Assembly: GCA_947495555.1 (NCBI GenBank)
Contig: CANLZI010000001.1
Coordinates: forward strand, 224,861-288,860
Reading direction: 5' to 3'
From: an uncultured Erythrobacter sp.
Lineage (GTDB): Bacteria; Pseudomonadota; Alphaproteobacteria; Sphingomonadales; Sphingomonadaceae
Length of the DNA stretch: 64,000 nt
In this document: piece after piece, positions 1 to 8,804 of the stretch
Layout: each line of letters opens with the position of its first letter
How positions within the stretch are numbered: the stretch's first letter is position 1
Made by a program: the position numbers and the translations under genes
The notes under the pieces: model-generated
What the model was told of the DNA's origin: nothing
What the model saw: only the letters and a program-made list of their open reading frames with translations
Databases searched by the model: none

Positions 1-1830
1 CTGCCGATTAGGCCCGTGATCTTCACCTTGGCCTTTGTAGAGCTGTTGCAGCCGGTCTTGCTGCTGATTGCGCTGCGTTTTGCTCTGACGCCAGAAATTG
101 CCAGCCTGACCTTTCAGATCAGTGCGTTCTTGCGTCTGTTGGTGGCCATTGGTGCGCTGGTGTTGCTGCACAATCTGTATGCTGGTGGATCGGCCAGCTC
201 GCGGCAGTTGCTCCGCTGGAGCACCATCGCCTTGGGTTGCGCCTATGCCTATGATCTCAATTTCTACGGCATTGCTTATCTCAGCGGGTCGGCGCCCATG
301 CTGCTGGTTGCGATGCGCGGCATCATTGCAGGAGCGTTTGCAATCCTGCTCGCCTTTGGTTCCAGCCCTGCCAGCGCGGGATTGCAGTTCAGCCCATCGC
401 GCGCGGTCGCGTTTCAATCGTTCTCGCTGGTCATCATTGGTGCCTATCTGCTCGGCATGATGGTGGTAACCCAATCGCTGTCCCTGTTGGGCGGCGAGGT
501 GGGGCGCCTGGTCCAGATTGGATTTTTGGTGCTGGCCAGCATTGCTGCGGTTTTGTGGCTTCCCTCTCAACGAATGCGCGCCTGGATCCGTGTGACGGTT
601 GCCAAGCACCTGTTCCAACACCGCTATGATTACCGCCAAGAATGGCTGCGTTTCACTCAGACTATCGGTCATGCTGCATCGCGCTCTGAAAGTTTTCACG
701 AGCGTGCTGTCAAAGCTCTGGCGGACATTACTGAAAGCCCAGGTGGGTTGCTGTTGTCTCCCAATGAAGAGGCAGAACTAGAGCTGGTTGCGCGTTGGCA
801 GTGGCCAACCATCCAGCATTCGGCCCCGGCGGGCAGCTATCAGCTGGCGGCCATGTTGGAAGAGCGCAATTTCGTGCTCGATCTGGACGAGGTGCGTGCT
901 GGCATTGATCGCATTGGCGAAAACGCATTGGTGCCGGATTGGCTGCGCAATGCCGAGGATGCATGGGCGGTTGTACCGCTGTTGCACTTTGATCGTTTGG
1001 TGGGCGCCGTGGTGCTGGCCAGGCCCAAGGCGCAGCGCTCGTTGGATTGGGAAGATTTTGACCTGCTGCGAGTGGTGGGGCAACAATTGGCCAGCTATCT
1101 TGCCGAGCAATCGGGTCAAGAAGCCTTGATGGAAGCCAACCGGTTCGACGAATTCAATCGCCGGATCGCTTTCGTGATGCACGACATCAAGAACTTGGCG
1201 AGCCAATTGGCCTTGTTGGTTCGCAACGCTGAAAAGCATGCTGACAATCCCGAATTTCGCGCTGACATGCTGGTGACGCTGCGCAACAGCGCGGACAAGC
1301 TGAACGCGCTTCTGGCTCGACTGGGACGGTATGGTTCTGGCCAGGTCAGCACGCGCGAGTTGATCGATCTTGCAGGTGTGGCAGAGCGTGTGGTTGCCCG
1401 GTTCGATGGCATTCATGACGTCACCATCACACGTAGCGAAACTTGTACGGTTTATGCTGATGCTGAAGGTGTGGAACAGGCGCTGATCCACTTGGTCCAG
1501 AATGCGATAGATGCAAGCGAAGCGGGTTCCCCGGTCTTTGTGCAAGTTTCCAGCGATGGCCTGTCCGGATTGATCGAAATTGTCGATTCAGGCGCGGGTA
1601 TGTCACCAGCGTTCGTGCGCAACGGTCTGTTTAAGCCGTTTGTTTCCTCCAAGAATGGTGGATTTGGGATCGGCGCCTATGAGGCTCGCGAAATTATCCG
1701 GGCCATGGGCGGCCGCCTGAATGTTGAATCGCAAGAAGGGATAGGCTCGCGCTTTATCCTCAGCCTGACGGTAGCGGCGGCGCAAGGGCTTTTGACCAAG
1801 AACAAAGATAACCAAAGCGAGGTGGCGTGA
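1..1830 (+). CDS. prsK: PrsK-type sensor histidine kinase, 5' end outside window
   Basis: The frame is open from the first base, so the N-terminus is cut off by the window edge and the GTG at 16 is probably internal. The visible part has about six hydrophobic membrane segments, then a GAF-like region, then a kinase core. The likely phospho-acceptor lies in MHDIKN, the N box is HLVQNAIDAS, and the G boxes are DSGAGM and GGFGIG. This layout, with a PrsR-like regulator directly downstream, matches PrsK, the kinase linked to exopolysaccharide and PEP-CTERM protein-sorting genes. No PEP-CTERM or exosortase gene is visible here; it could lie upstream of the window. Confidence 0.9.
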   Translation: MPIRPVIFTLAFVELLQPVLLLIALRFALTPEIASLTFQISAFLRLLVAIGALVLLHNLYAGGSASSRQLLRWSTIALGCAYAYDLNFYGIAYLSGSAPMLLVAMRGIIAGAFAILLAFGSSPASAGLQFSPSRAVAFQSFSLVIIGAYLLGMMVVTQSLSLLGGEVGRLVQIGFLVLASIAAVLWLPSQRMRAWIRVTVAKHLFQHRYDYRQEWLRFTQTIGHAASRSESFHERAVKALADITESPGGLLLSPNEEAELELVARWQWPTIQHSAPAGSYQLAAMLEERNFVLDLDEVRAGIDRIGENALVPDWLRNAEDAWAVVPLLHFDRLVGAVVLARPKAQRSLDWEDFDLLRVVGQQLASYLAEQSGQEALMEANRFDEFNRRIAFVMHDIKNLASQLALLVRNAEKHADNPEFRADMLVTLRNSADKLNALLARLGRYGSGQVSTRELIDLAGVAERVVARFDGIHDVTITRSETCTVYADAEGVEQALIHLVQNAIDASEAGSPVFVQVSSDGLSGLIEIVDSGAGMSPAFVRNGLFKPFVSSKNGGFGIGAYEAREIIRAMGGRLNVESQEGIGSRFILSLTVAAAQGLLTKNKDNQSEVA

Positions 1831-3194
1831 TGGCCGACAAGAAACCTGCACTGCTTGTAATCGAGGATGATGCTGGTCTGCAAGCTCAGCTGAAATGGGC
1901 TTATGACGATTTCGAAGTCACCATCGCGGGTGATCGCGAAAGTGCGATTGCAGCGCTGCGGCAGATAGAGCCGGTTGTTGTCACCCTGGACTTGGGCTTG
2001 CCGCCTGACCCTGATGGCACAACGGAAGGGTTTGCCGTGCTGGATGCCATCATGGAGCTTAAGCCCGACACCAAGGTCATCGTGGCATCGGGACACGGCG
2101 CGCGCGAAAGCGCCCTGCAAGCAATTGAGCGCGGCGCTTATGATTTTTACCAAAAGCCGGTTGATATCGAGGCGTTGGGCCTGATCGTTCGTCGAGCCTA
2201 TAATCTGCACGAAATCGAGCAGGAAAACCGCCGCCTAGTTCAGCGAGTGGGTGATGATCACAGGGTCCTGGGTCGGATGATTACGGGTGCGCCTGAAATG
2301 GTCAAAGTTGCGCGGACAATCGAGCGGGTGGCCAACACCAATGTATCGGTCATGCTGCTGGGTGCGAGCGGCACCGGCAAGGAATTGTTGGCGCAAGGTC
2401 TGCATGATGCCAGCGATCGAAGCGATGGTCCGTTCGTGGCAATCAATTGCGCGGCGATCCCGGAGAATTTGCTGGAGAGCGAGCTTTTCGGTCATGAGAA
2501 GGGCGCCTTTACCGGCGCGGTTAAGACCACAGAGGGCAAGATCGAAAGCGCCAATGGCGGCACGCTTTTTCTTGATGAGGTGGGCGACATTCCGCTGCCA
2601 TTGCAGGTCAAATTGCTGCGCTTCCTGCAGGAACGCACGATTGAACGCATTGGTGGTCGCAAGGAAATTGCGGTCAACACTCGGATTGTCTGCGCAACGC
2701 ATCAGGATCTGGAAGCCATGATTGGCGAAGGAAACTTCCGTGAAGACTTGTTCTACCGTTTGGCCGAAATTGTTGTTCGGATCCCTAATCTGGCCGAGCG
2801 TCATGGCGATGCGACCTTGCTGGCCAAGGCCTTTCTGAAACGCTTTGCGACCGAAATGAACCCGCAAGTCAGCGGCTTTGGTCCGGATGCTCTGGCAGCG
2901 ATTGATGCATGGAATTGGCCGGGCAATGTGCGCGAGTTGGAAAACCGGGTGAAGCGCGCGGTGATCATGGCCGATGGCAAACTGATTTGTGCAGGCGATC
3001 TGGATCTACAGGAAAGCGGTGAAGACCGGGACGATGTCTTGAACATCAAGGCCGCGCGAGAGCAGGCCGATCGCAAGGTCATTCGCCATGCATTGGCGCG
3101 TAGTGAGGGCAATATTTCCAGCACAGCCAAATTGCTGGGTATCAGCCGTCCAACATTGTATGATTTGCTGAAGCAATATGATCTGCAGGCTTAA
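1830..3194 (+). CDS. prsR: PrsR-type sigma-54-dependent response regulator
   Basis: This is a 454-residue NtrC-class activator. The receiver domain carries the likely phosphorylation site Asp54 and conserved Lys109. The AAA+ domain has Walker A GASGTGKE (178-185), the sigma-54 contact loop GAFTGA (225-230) and Walker B LFLDE. A Fis-type helix-turn-helix ends the protein (AKLLGISRPTLYDLL). It should receive phosphate from PrsK and activate RpoN-dependent promoters. The ATG at 1830 overlaps the prsK stop as TGATG and has GAGG seven bases upstream; an in-frame GTG at 1827 is the alternative. Confidence 0.92.
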   Translation: MADKKPALLVIEDDAGLQAQLKWAYDDFEVTIAGDRESAIAALRQIEPVVVTLDLGLPPDPDGTTEGFAVLDAIMELKPDTKVIVASGHGARESALQAIERGAYDFYQKPVDIEALGLIVRRAYNLHEIEQENRRLVQRVGDDHRVLGRMITGAPEMVKVARTIERVANTNVSVMLLGASGTGKELLAQGLHDASDRSDGPFVAINCAAIPENLLESELFGHEKGAFTGAVKTTEGKIESANGGTLFLDEVGDIPLPLQVKLLRFLQERTIERIGGRKEIAVNTRIVCATHQDLEAMIGEGNFREDLFYRLAEIVVRIPNLAERHGDATLLAKAFLKRFATEMNPQVSGFGPDALAAIDAWNWPGNVRELENRVKRAVIMADGKLICAGDLDLQESGEDRDDVLNIKAAREQADRKVIRHALARSEGNISSTAKLLGISRPTLYDLLKQYDLQA

Positions 3195-3248
3195 CCGCTA
3201 AGGCAGCTTGGTATCGACAATCGGTCTGCTGAAGTGCAGGGCGGCGCA

Positions 3249-4208
3249 ATGAAATCTCGTCTTGCCTTGCTGGCCGATCCGATGATCGCGGTCTTGCTGA
3301 TCGCGACAATGGCCGGGTTTGTGTTGCCCGCTGTTGGTGCTGCCCGTGAAACCGCGCAATTGGTCACCAGCGTTGCCATCTTCCTCCTGTTTCTGGTCAA
3401 CGGGATGCGGGTGCCGCGCGGGGAGATATTGCGCGGGTTGGCCAATTGGCGGTTCTTCTTGCCATTGTTCATCTGGGTGTTTGGCGTGATGGCGCTCGCT
3501 GGACTGGGAATTTCGATCTTGGCGCAAGACATCCTGCCTCCCTTGGTGGCCTTGGGCTTCCTCTATCTCGGCACCCTGCCATCCACCATTCAATCAGCGA
3601 CCAGCTACACTACGATTGCGGGCGGGAATGTCGCTTTGTCGGTCGTCGGAGCGGCGTTGATCAATATCGCTGGAGTATTTGTGACAGCGCCGCTTTTCGC
3701 AATTTTGGGTGGTGGAGAGGTTGCAGACATTGGCAGTGATGCAATTGTTCGCATCGGAACAATATTGGTGCTGCCATTCGTCATTGGACAGGCTGTCCAG
3801 CATTGGACTCGTGACTGGATTACCGAGCGCAAAGCAAAGGTCGTCTGGCTCGACCGGATTGTGATTGGTATTGCCGTCTACGTCGCATTTTCCGGTGCGG
3901 TTGAGCAGGGTATTGCCCAGATGTTTGATGCCATCGGATGGGCCTGGCTGATTGGAATTACGCTGGCCTTTCTGGCTGTTGCCAATTGGGGGGCGTGGCA
4001 AGCGGCCACAGCACTGCGCTATCCACGCGAGGACAGGATAGCTTTTCTGTTCGCTGGCGCGCAGAAAAGCGTTGCCATTGGTGCCCCCTTGGCAGCGATC
4101 CTGTTCGCCCCGGAAGTGGCCGGATTCGTTATCGCCCCGCTGCTGCTTTACCACCTGCTGCAACTGCTGATCGCAGCCCCACTGTCGGCTAAGCTGTCGG
4201 CAGGTTAG
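3249..4208 (+). CDS. Bile acid:sodium symporter-like membrane protein (SLC10A7/YfeH type)
   Basis: The 319-residue product is almost entirely hydrophobic, with about nine or ten predicted membrane segments. It carries the TLPSTIQSA stretch typical of the SBF-like family that includes YfeH and SLC10A7. Family members are sodium-coupled organic anion carriers or calcium-homeostasis proteins, so the substrate is not predictable. The ATG at 3249 is preferred to the upstream GTG at 3234 because the hydrophobic region starts just after MKSRLALL. Its stop interlocks with that of the convergent gene at 4205. Confidence 0.85.
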   Translation: MKSRLALLADPMIAVLLIATMAGFVLPAVGAARETAQLVTSVAIFLLFLVNGMRVPRGEILRGLANWRFFLPLFIWVFGVMALAGLGISILAQDILPPLVALGFLYLGTLPSTIQSATSYTTIAGGNVALSVVGAALINIAGVFVTAPLFAILGGGEVADIGSDAIVRIGTILVLPFVIGQAVQHWTRDWITERKAKVVWLDRIVIGIAVYVAFSGAVEQGIAQMFDAIGWAWLIGITLAFLAVANWGAWQAATALRYPREDRIAFLFAGAQKSVAIGAPLAAILFAPEVAGFVIAPLLLYHLLQLLIAAPLSAKLSAG

Positions 4209-5281
4209 TCAGCCACATCCGGCAGCTTCGTGGGTTCAGCCCCTTCGCGCTTGTTGTGGCGAATGGACCAGAACAAGGACAGGCCGATCAACACCGCACC
4301 CAGCAAGCCGGTGATCGTTTCGGGGATGTGGTATTTGGCTGAAAACAGCATGATACCGCCGAGCACGATGATTGCCCAGAACGCTCCATGCTCCAGATAG
4401 CGATATTGCGCCAAGGTGCCGGTTTGAACCAGGTGGATGGTCATGGATCGGACGAACATAGCGCCTACAGACAGGCCCAATGCAATGATGATCATATTGT
4501 TCGACAAAGCGAAAGCGCCGATCACACCATCGAAACTAAAGCTGGCATCCAGCACTTCGAGATAGAGAAAACCGCCTAGGCCGGATCGCACGATTTCCCC
4601 GGCGGCTTTTTTGCGCGCTTCGCGTTGTTCAATGATCGCACCCAACGCATGGACGCCAATGAAGGTGACAAGGCCCAGAATGCCGGCGGTGAGGAAAGTG
4701 TTGGCATCGTCAGGGGTCAACTGGGTGGAAACACCGTAGATGATCAGCAAGACCAACCCCAATTCAACAGCAGGTACGCTGCTAAAACGAGAGATGGCGC
4801 GCTCAACCGAGCCGATCCAATGCACTTGCTTATCGGAATCAAAGAAGAAGGTGAGGCCCACCATGGCCAGGAATGCGCCACCAAAACCGGCAATGCCCAC
4901 ATGAGCGCCTGAAACGATCCGCTCGTATTCCTCAGGCTCGTTCAATGACAAAGTTACGGCATCAACCGGGCCGATGCCCGCTGCAATTGCCACAATCGCT
5001 ATAGGGAATACGATCCGCATGCCGAAGACGGCGATCAGAATTCCCCAGGTCAAAAACCGCCGCTGCCAAACGGGGTCCATTTCTCGCAACACTGTGGCGT
5101 TGACCACGGCGTTATCAAAGCTGAGCGAGACCTCCAGAATGGACAGCACAATCACGATCCAAAGGATCGAGAGTGTTGCCACGACTGAACCTGTGCTGGC
5201 CCAGCCGTACCACACGGCCAGTCCCATACAGATGGCAGTGAATATCAATGAAAATGTGTAGTAACGCAGCAGCGTTTGCAT
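4205..5281 (-). CDS. DUF475 family integral membrane protein (TerC-like)
   Basis: This 358-residue polytopic protein has about eight or nine membrane segments. It carries LEVSLSFDNAVVNA near the N-terminus and a second related stretch, LEVLDASFSFDGVIGA, in the C-terminal half. This duplicated acidic motif within membrane helices is characteristic of the DUF475/TerC superfamily, whose members are associated with metal-ion export or tellurium resistance. The actual substrate is unknown. It is convergent with the SBF-like gene and shares four bases with it. Confidence 0.85.
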   Translation of the reverse strand: MQTLLRYYTFSLIFTAICMGLAVWYGWASTGSVVATLSILWIVIVLSILEVSLSFDNAVVNATVLREMDPVWQRRFLTWGILIAVFGMRIVFPIAIVAIAAGIGPVDAVTLSLNEPEEYERIVSGAHVGIAGFGGAFLAMVGLTFFFDSDKQVHWIGSVERAISRFSSVPAVELGLVLLIIYGVSTQLTPDDANTFLTAGILGLVTFIGVHALGAIIEQREARKKAAGEIVRSGLGGFLYLEVLDASFSFDGVIGAFALSNNMIIIALGLSVGAMFVRSMTIHLVQTGTLAQYRYLEHGAFWAIIVLGGIMLFSAKYHIPETITGLLGAVLIGLSLFWSIRHNKREGAEPTKLPDVAD

Positions 5282-5351
5282 GACGGCCCCCGGACCCGAT
5301 ATTTCTCACAGCTCGCTAGGCAGAGCGCCCGCAAGGCGCAAGGACAGCGGC

Positions 5352-6224
5352 CTATTTTTTGGGCTGATAAGTTTGTTCTTCGCTCGGAAAGCTGCGGTTG
5401 CGGACTTCTGAAGCAAAGGAAGCGACCGTTTTGTCAATGATCGCTGCGATGTCCTCATAGCGTTTAACGAACCGTGGCACCCGTTCGAACATGCCGAGCA
5501 TATCCTCGGTCACCAGCACTTGGCCATCGCATTGGGCCGAGGCGCCGATACCAATCACAGGTATTTCGAGCGTATTTGTGAGTGCAATTGCGATCGGCTC
5601 GATAACCCCTTCGACCACGATCGAGAATGCGCCCGCGTCCTGCAACGCCTGTCCGTCAGAGATGATCTTATCGTGTTCCTGCTGGCTGCGTCCGCGCGCT
5701 GCGTAACCACCCAAAACATTGACGGCTTGAGGGGTAAGACCAACATGGCCCATTACAGGGATGCCGCGATTGGAAAGAAAGGAGACGGTTTCGGCCATTG
5801 CCTCGCCGCCTTCCAACTTAACTGCCGCACAGCCGGTTTCTGCCATGATTTGGCTGGCAGTATTAAAGGCTTGCTCTTTGGATGCTTCGTAAGACCCAAA
5901 TGGCATGTCGACCACGACAACGCTGTGATAGCTTCCGCGCACCACCGCAGCACCGTGGTTGACCATCATGTCGACCGTCACGGGCAGGGTAGAGTCGAGG
6001 CCATAGATCACCTGTCCGAGCGAGTCGCCCACCAGCAACAGATCGCAATGGGCATCCAGCAATTGTGCCTGACGGGCAGTGTATGCAGTCAGCATGACCA
6101 AAGGTTGTTTGGTTTTGCCATCCTTCTTGTGATCGCGGATGCGCGGCACCGTTAGCCGCTTGCGCGGCTTTGGTGTGGGGTTGGCGCGACTGGTCGATGT
6201 ATCGAGTTGAAATGTTGTAGACAT
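5352..6224 (-). CDS. panB: 3-methyl-2-oxobutanoate hydroxymethyltransferase
   Basis: This enzyme transfers a hydroxymethyl group from methylenetetrahydrofolate to 2-oxoisovalerate to give ketopantoate, the first committed step of pantothenate synthesis. At 290 residues it is slightly longer than usual because of about 25 polar N-terminal residues ahead of the TIM barrel. Family signatures visible are MLTAYTARQA, LLVGDSLGQVIYG (metal-binding Asp), MPFGSYE, AAVKLEGG, MGHVGLTPQ and EGV. It stands alone, divergent from the sodium symporter gene. Its substrate is also a valine precursor made by the ilv enzymes encoded at 30-33 kb. Confidence 0.97.
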   Translation of the reverse strand: MSTTFQLDTSTSRANPTPKPRKRLTVPRIRDHKKDGKTKQPLVMLTAYTARQAQLLDAHCDLLLVGDSLGQVIYGLDSTLPVTVDMMVNHGAAVVRGSYHSVVVVDMPFGSYEASKEQAFNTASQIMAETGCAAVKLEGGEAMAETVSFLSNRGIPVMGHVGLTPQAVNVLGGYAARGRSQQEHDKIISDGQALQDAGAFSIVVEGVIEPIAIALTNTLEIPVIGIGASAQCDGQVLVTEDMLGMFERVPRFVKRYEDIAAIIDKTVASFASEVRNRSFPSEEQTYQPKK

Positions 6225-6280
6225 AGAACGCTTTTAGCCGAGCGGGGGATTTGCGCAAATGCTTGCTCGACTAACGACGT

Positions 6281-6308
6281 TTTGCAGGGCAAAGATGCTT
6301 GGTATAAC
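6281..6308 (+). promoter_or_regulatory. Candidate sigma-70 promoter of the NSS symporter gene
   Basis: TTTGCA (6281-6286) and TATAAC (6303-6308) are separated by 16 bases, about 47 bases before the ATG. This was judged by eye only and is not scored against a lineage-specific matrix. Confidence 0.4.
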
Positions 6309-6354
6309 GCCGTGATAGAGCGTAAATTTGTCTGATTAGGGGACGGGACAGCAC

Positions 6355-7788
6355 ATGGTAGCAACCGCAGGTACAACCGAGCGCGAAGGGTGGTCTTCGC
6401 GGACAGCATTCATTCTGGCGGCAGTGGGGGCCGCGGTTGGCTTGGGAAATGTGTGGCGTTTTCCCACACTGGCTGGCGAGAATGGCGGAGGCGCTTTCGT
6501 CTTGTTCTACGTCGGCTGTGTGTTCTTGTTGGGTCTTCCGTTGGTAATCTCAGAAATTTTCATCGGCCGGACCGGGCAAAATGATGCTGTTGGTTCGATC
6601 CGCAAAGTGGCTGAGAAGTCTGGCGCCGCCAAGTCGTGGTCCGCCTTTGGGCTGTTGGGGGTTGCCGGGGCATTTCTGATCGTTTCGTTTTATTCGGTCG
6701 TGGCTGGTTGGGTGCTTTATTACGTCGGAGTGATGGGCGCTGACTTTGTGGGCGCGTTGACAGCTGGTGAACCCTTGCGTGGAGCTTTGGTCGGAGAAAG
6801 CCAAGAGGCAATTCAGGGACGCATGGGCGATCTGTTCGCTAATCCGGCGTTGCTGCTTGCGATGCACTTGGCGTTCATGGGTGTAACCTTGTTCATCGTC
6901 GCGCGGGGTATTGGATCAGGCATCGAAAAGGCGGCCACTATCCTGATGCCGATGTTCTTTGTGCTGCTGATTGGGATAGCCATTTACGGTGCATTTGTGG
7001 GCAATATGGGTGAGGCTGTTGCCTTCTTGTTTACGCCCGATTGGTCAAAATTGACGCCGCAGGTCATGAACACTGCATTGGGTCAGGCGTTGTTCTCTCT
7101 GTCTTTGGGTGTGGCCGGTCTGATTACCTACGGCTCTTATATCAAGGGGAGCGCGGGCCTTGGCCCTACGTCTGTAACCATCGCTTTTGCTGATACAGGT
7201 GTGGCTCTGATTTCCGGCTTGATGATTTTTCCGATTGTCTTTGCGGTTGGTCTTGATCCTGCGGCAGGGCCGACTTTGGTGTTCCAGACCCTGCCATTCG
7301 CATTCCAGACGATGCCGGGCGGTGCGCTGATTGGCTTTTTGTTCTTTGTGCTGATCCTGGTCGCTGCGGTGACAAGCTCTATTTCTCTGCTGGAGGTTCC
7401 AACCGCGTGGGGCATTGGAGAATTGGGTTGGAGTCGCCGGAAATCGTCGCTGACCTTTGGAACGGGAGCGTTTCTGATCGGGATTGCGTGTTTGCTCGGT
7501 TACAATGTGTGGTCGGACGTCCGATTGCTCGGCTTCTGGCCGCTGTTCGCCGAGACAGATATTCTCGATACGGTCGACGGGTTTACGGGTAAGGTAATGT
7601 TACCGCTGGGCGCATTGTTCACAGCCGTTTTCGTTGGCTGGAAGGCTGACCGAAATTTGGTTGAGGAAATGACGGGCCTATCGGGTTTCTGGCTGGGAAT
7701 TTGGCGTTTCTTGATCGCTTGGTTGTGCCCGCTAGCGGTCGGTGCAATTTTGGTGACGGGTCTGTTCCCTGGCATTCTAGGAGGCTGA
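6355..7788 (+). CDS. Sodium-dependent transporter, neurotransmitter:sodium symporter (NSS) family
   Basis: The 477-residue protein has about twelve membrane segments of the LeuT fold. The first contains GLGNVWRFPTLAGENGGGAF, the family signature that forms part of the sodium and substrate sites. Bacterial members carry amino acids or similar small amines with sodium; the substrate here cannot be read from the sequence. The ATG at 6355 follows a GGGGAC stretch about ten bases upstream that may serve as ribosome binding site. It is monocistronic, followed by a hairpin terminator. Confidence 0.93.
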   Translation: MVATAGTTEREGWSSRTAFILAAVGAAVGLGNVWRFPTLAGENGGGAFVLFYVGCVFLLGLPLVISEIFIGRTGQNDAVGSIRKVAEKSGAAKSWSAFGLLGVAGAFLIVSFYSVVAGWVLYYVGVMGADFVGALTAGEPLRGALVGESQEAIQGRMGDLFANPALLLAMHLAFMGVTLFIVARGIGSGIEKAATILMPMFFVLLIGIAIYGAFVGNMGEAVAFLFTPDWSKLTPQVMNTALGQALFSLSLGVAGLITYGSYIKGSAGLGPTSVTIAFADTGVALISGLMIFPIVFAVGLDPAAGPTLVFQTLPFAFQTMPGGALIGFLFFVLILVAAVTSSISLLEVPTAWGIGELGWSRRKSSLTFGTGAFLIGIACLLGYNVWSDVRLLGFWPLFAETDILDTVDGFTGKVMLPLGALFTAVFVGWKADRNLVEEMTGLSGFWLGIWRFLIAWLCPLAVGAILVTGLFPGILGG

Positions 7789-7824
7789 CGGCTCGGTTTC
7801 TTTTAAACAAGCACGGTCTTCAAT

Positions 7825-7855
7825 GGGGCGGAAAGGGCAACTTTCCCGCCCTTTT
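7825..7855 (+). terminator. Intrinsic terminator after the NSS symporter gene
   Basis: A GC-rich imperfect inverted repeat (GGGGCGGAAAG with CTTTCCCGCCC, or alternatively AAAGGGC with GCCCTTT) is followed by TTTT on the plus strand. It lies about 37 bases after the stop codon. Confidence 0.7.
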
Positions 7856-7896
7856 GCATGGCTGAGAAGAGAGCGATTGCGAATCACCAATAAATA

Positions 7897-7911
7897 GAAC
7901 ATAATAAGAAC
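7897..7911 (+). promoter_or_regulatory. LexA (SOS) box upstream of the imuA-like gene
   Basis: GAAC at 7897-7900 and GAAC at 7908-7911 are separated by exactly seven bases (ATAATAA). This is the direct-repeat LexA site of alphaproteobacteria (GTTC-N7-GTTC on the other strand). It ends on the base before the ATG at 7912, so LexA binding would cover the transcription and translation start. Confidence 0.8.
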
Positions 7912-8736
7912 ATGCCTCCATCTCTGCGATCCTGTTCTCTTTCCGATTTTCCTTCCGTGGTTCCGACGTGTGATGTTTCAGCGCTGGCGGCCCGACAGGA
8001 CAATCGCTGGCGACCAGGCGTTGCAGGTTCCGTGCATAGCGAGGTGTTTGCCTCTGCCGGTGATGGAGCAGGCGCAGGCCTGACACTGGCTTTGGCGCGC
8101 GATGCGATACAGGCCGTTTCTGATCAGCGCAGCATGGATGATGGCCGGATTATGTGGGTGCAGGATCGCAGGGCCGTGCGACTTTCGGGCAGGCCCTATC
8201 GTCATGGCCTGCCGCAGCAATGGCGTGATCGGTTGATTCATGTTGAAGCCAGCAGTTGCGAGGATGCTCTGTTCGCATTGGAAGAAGGGCTTCGATGCCG
8301 CGAGCTGGCCTTTGTGATCGGTGAAATTGCTGGCAATCCGCGCGCGCTGACATTCACTGCCTCGCGCCGTTTAAGCTTGGTTAGCGAGCGTTACGGCGTC
8401 CCCTTGTGTTTAATTCGGTTGGACGCGCGGCCTGATCTTTCCTCAGCCCGTATGCGCTGGTCGGTTACCTCTGATCGCTCGCTGGCGGCGCTGTGGGATC
8501 GTCAGGCACCCGGCTTGCCTTCGTGGAAGGCGGAATTGTTCCGCTCACGCAGTCATGCGCCCGGGGTTTGGAATTTGTATGAGGATGCCGGTCAACTCAG
8601 GCAGTCCCCGCAGCGGCAATCGCATACAGCTGCAAAACAGCAGATGGTGGGCAATGCCTTTGTCCGCAAAAGGTTGATCGGGGCTGATGCGATCCGAAAT
8701 CAGGCTCAACCCGATCTGCTTCAGGCTGCTGGTTAG
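7912..8736 (+). CDS. imuA: ImuA-like SOS mutagenesis accessory protein
   Basis: The product of up to 274 residues resembles ImuA, the RecA-related partner of the ImuB/DnaE2 error-prone translesion machinery. The match is to the core: GAGLTLALARDAI, GRIMWVQDR, AFVIGEIAG, then the C-terminal WSVTSDRSLAALWDRQAPGL and WKAELFRSRSHAPG. I recognise it by family resemblance only. A canonical P-loop is not visible, as in other ImuA proteins. The ATG at 7912 directly follows the LexA box with no room for a ribosome binding site, so the mRNA is leaderless or translation starts later. No imuB or dnaE2 follows; the next gene encodes a PilZ protein. Confidence 0.78.
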   Translation: MPPSLRSCSLSDFPSVVPTCDVSALAARQDNRWRPGVAGSVHSEVFASAGDGAGAGLTLALARDAIQAVSDQRSMDDGRIMWVQDRRAVRLSGRPYRHGLPQQWRDRLIHVEASSCEDALFALEEGLRCRELAFVIGEIAGNPRALTFTASRRLSLVSERYGVPLCLIRLDARPDLSSARMRWSVTSDRSLAALWDRQAPGLPSWKAELFRSRSHAPGVWNLYEDAGQLRQSPQRQSHTAAKQQMVGNAFVRKRLIGADAIRNQAQPDLLQAAG

Positions 8737-8777
8737 CCCCGAAACTGGCGAAAACCCTTAGCAAAGCTTATAATTCA

Positions 8778-8785
8778 TTAACCAT
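8778..8785 (+). promoter_or_regulatory. Candidate CtrA half-site upstream of the PilZ gene
   Basis: TTAACCAT is an exact match to the CtrA half-site described in alphaproteobacteria. It lies 19 bases ahead of the PilZ ATG within an AT-rich stretch. An 8-mer can occur by chance, so its position ahead of a c-di-GMP effector gene is the main support. Confidence 0.4.
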
Positions 8786-8804
8786 TATCTGGCATCACGG
8801 CCAA

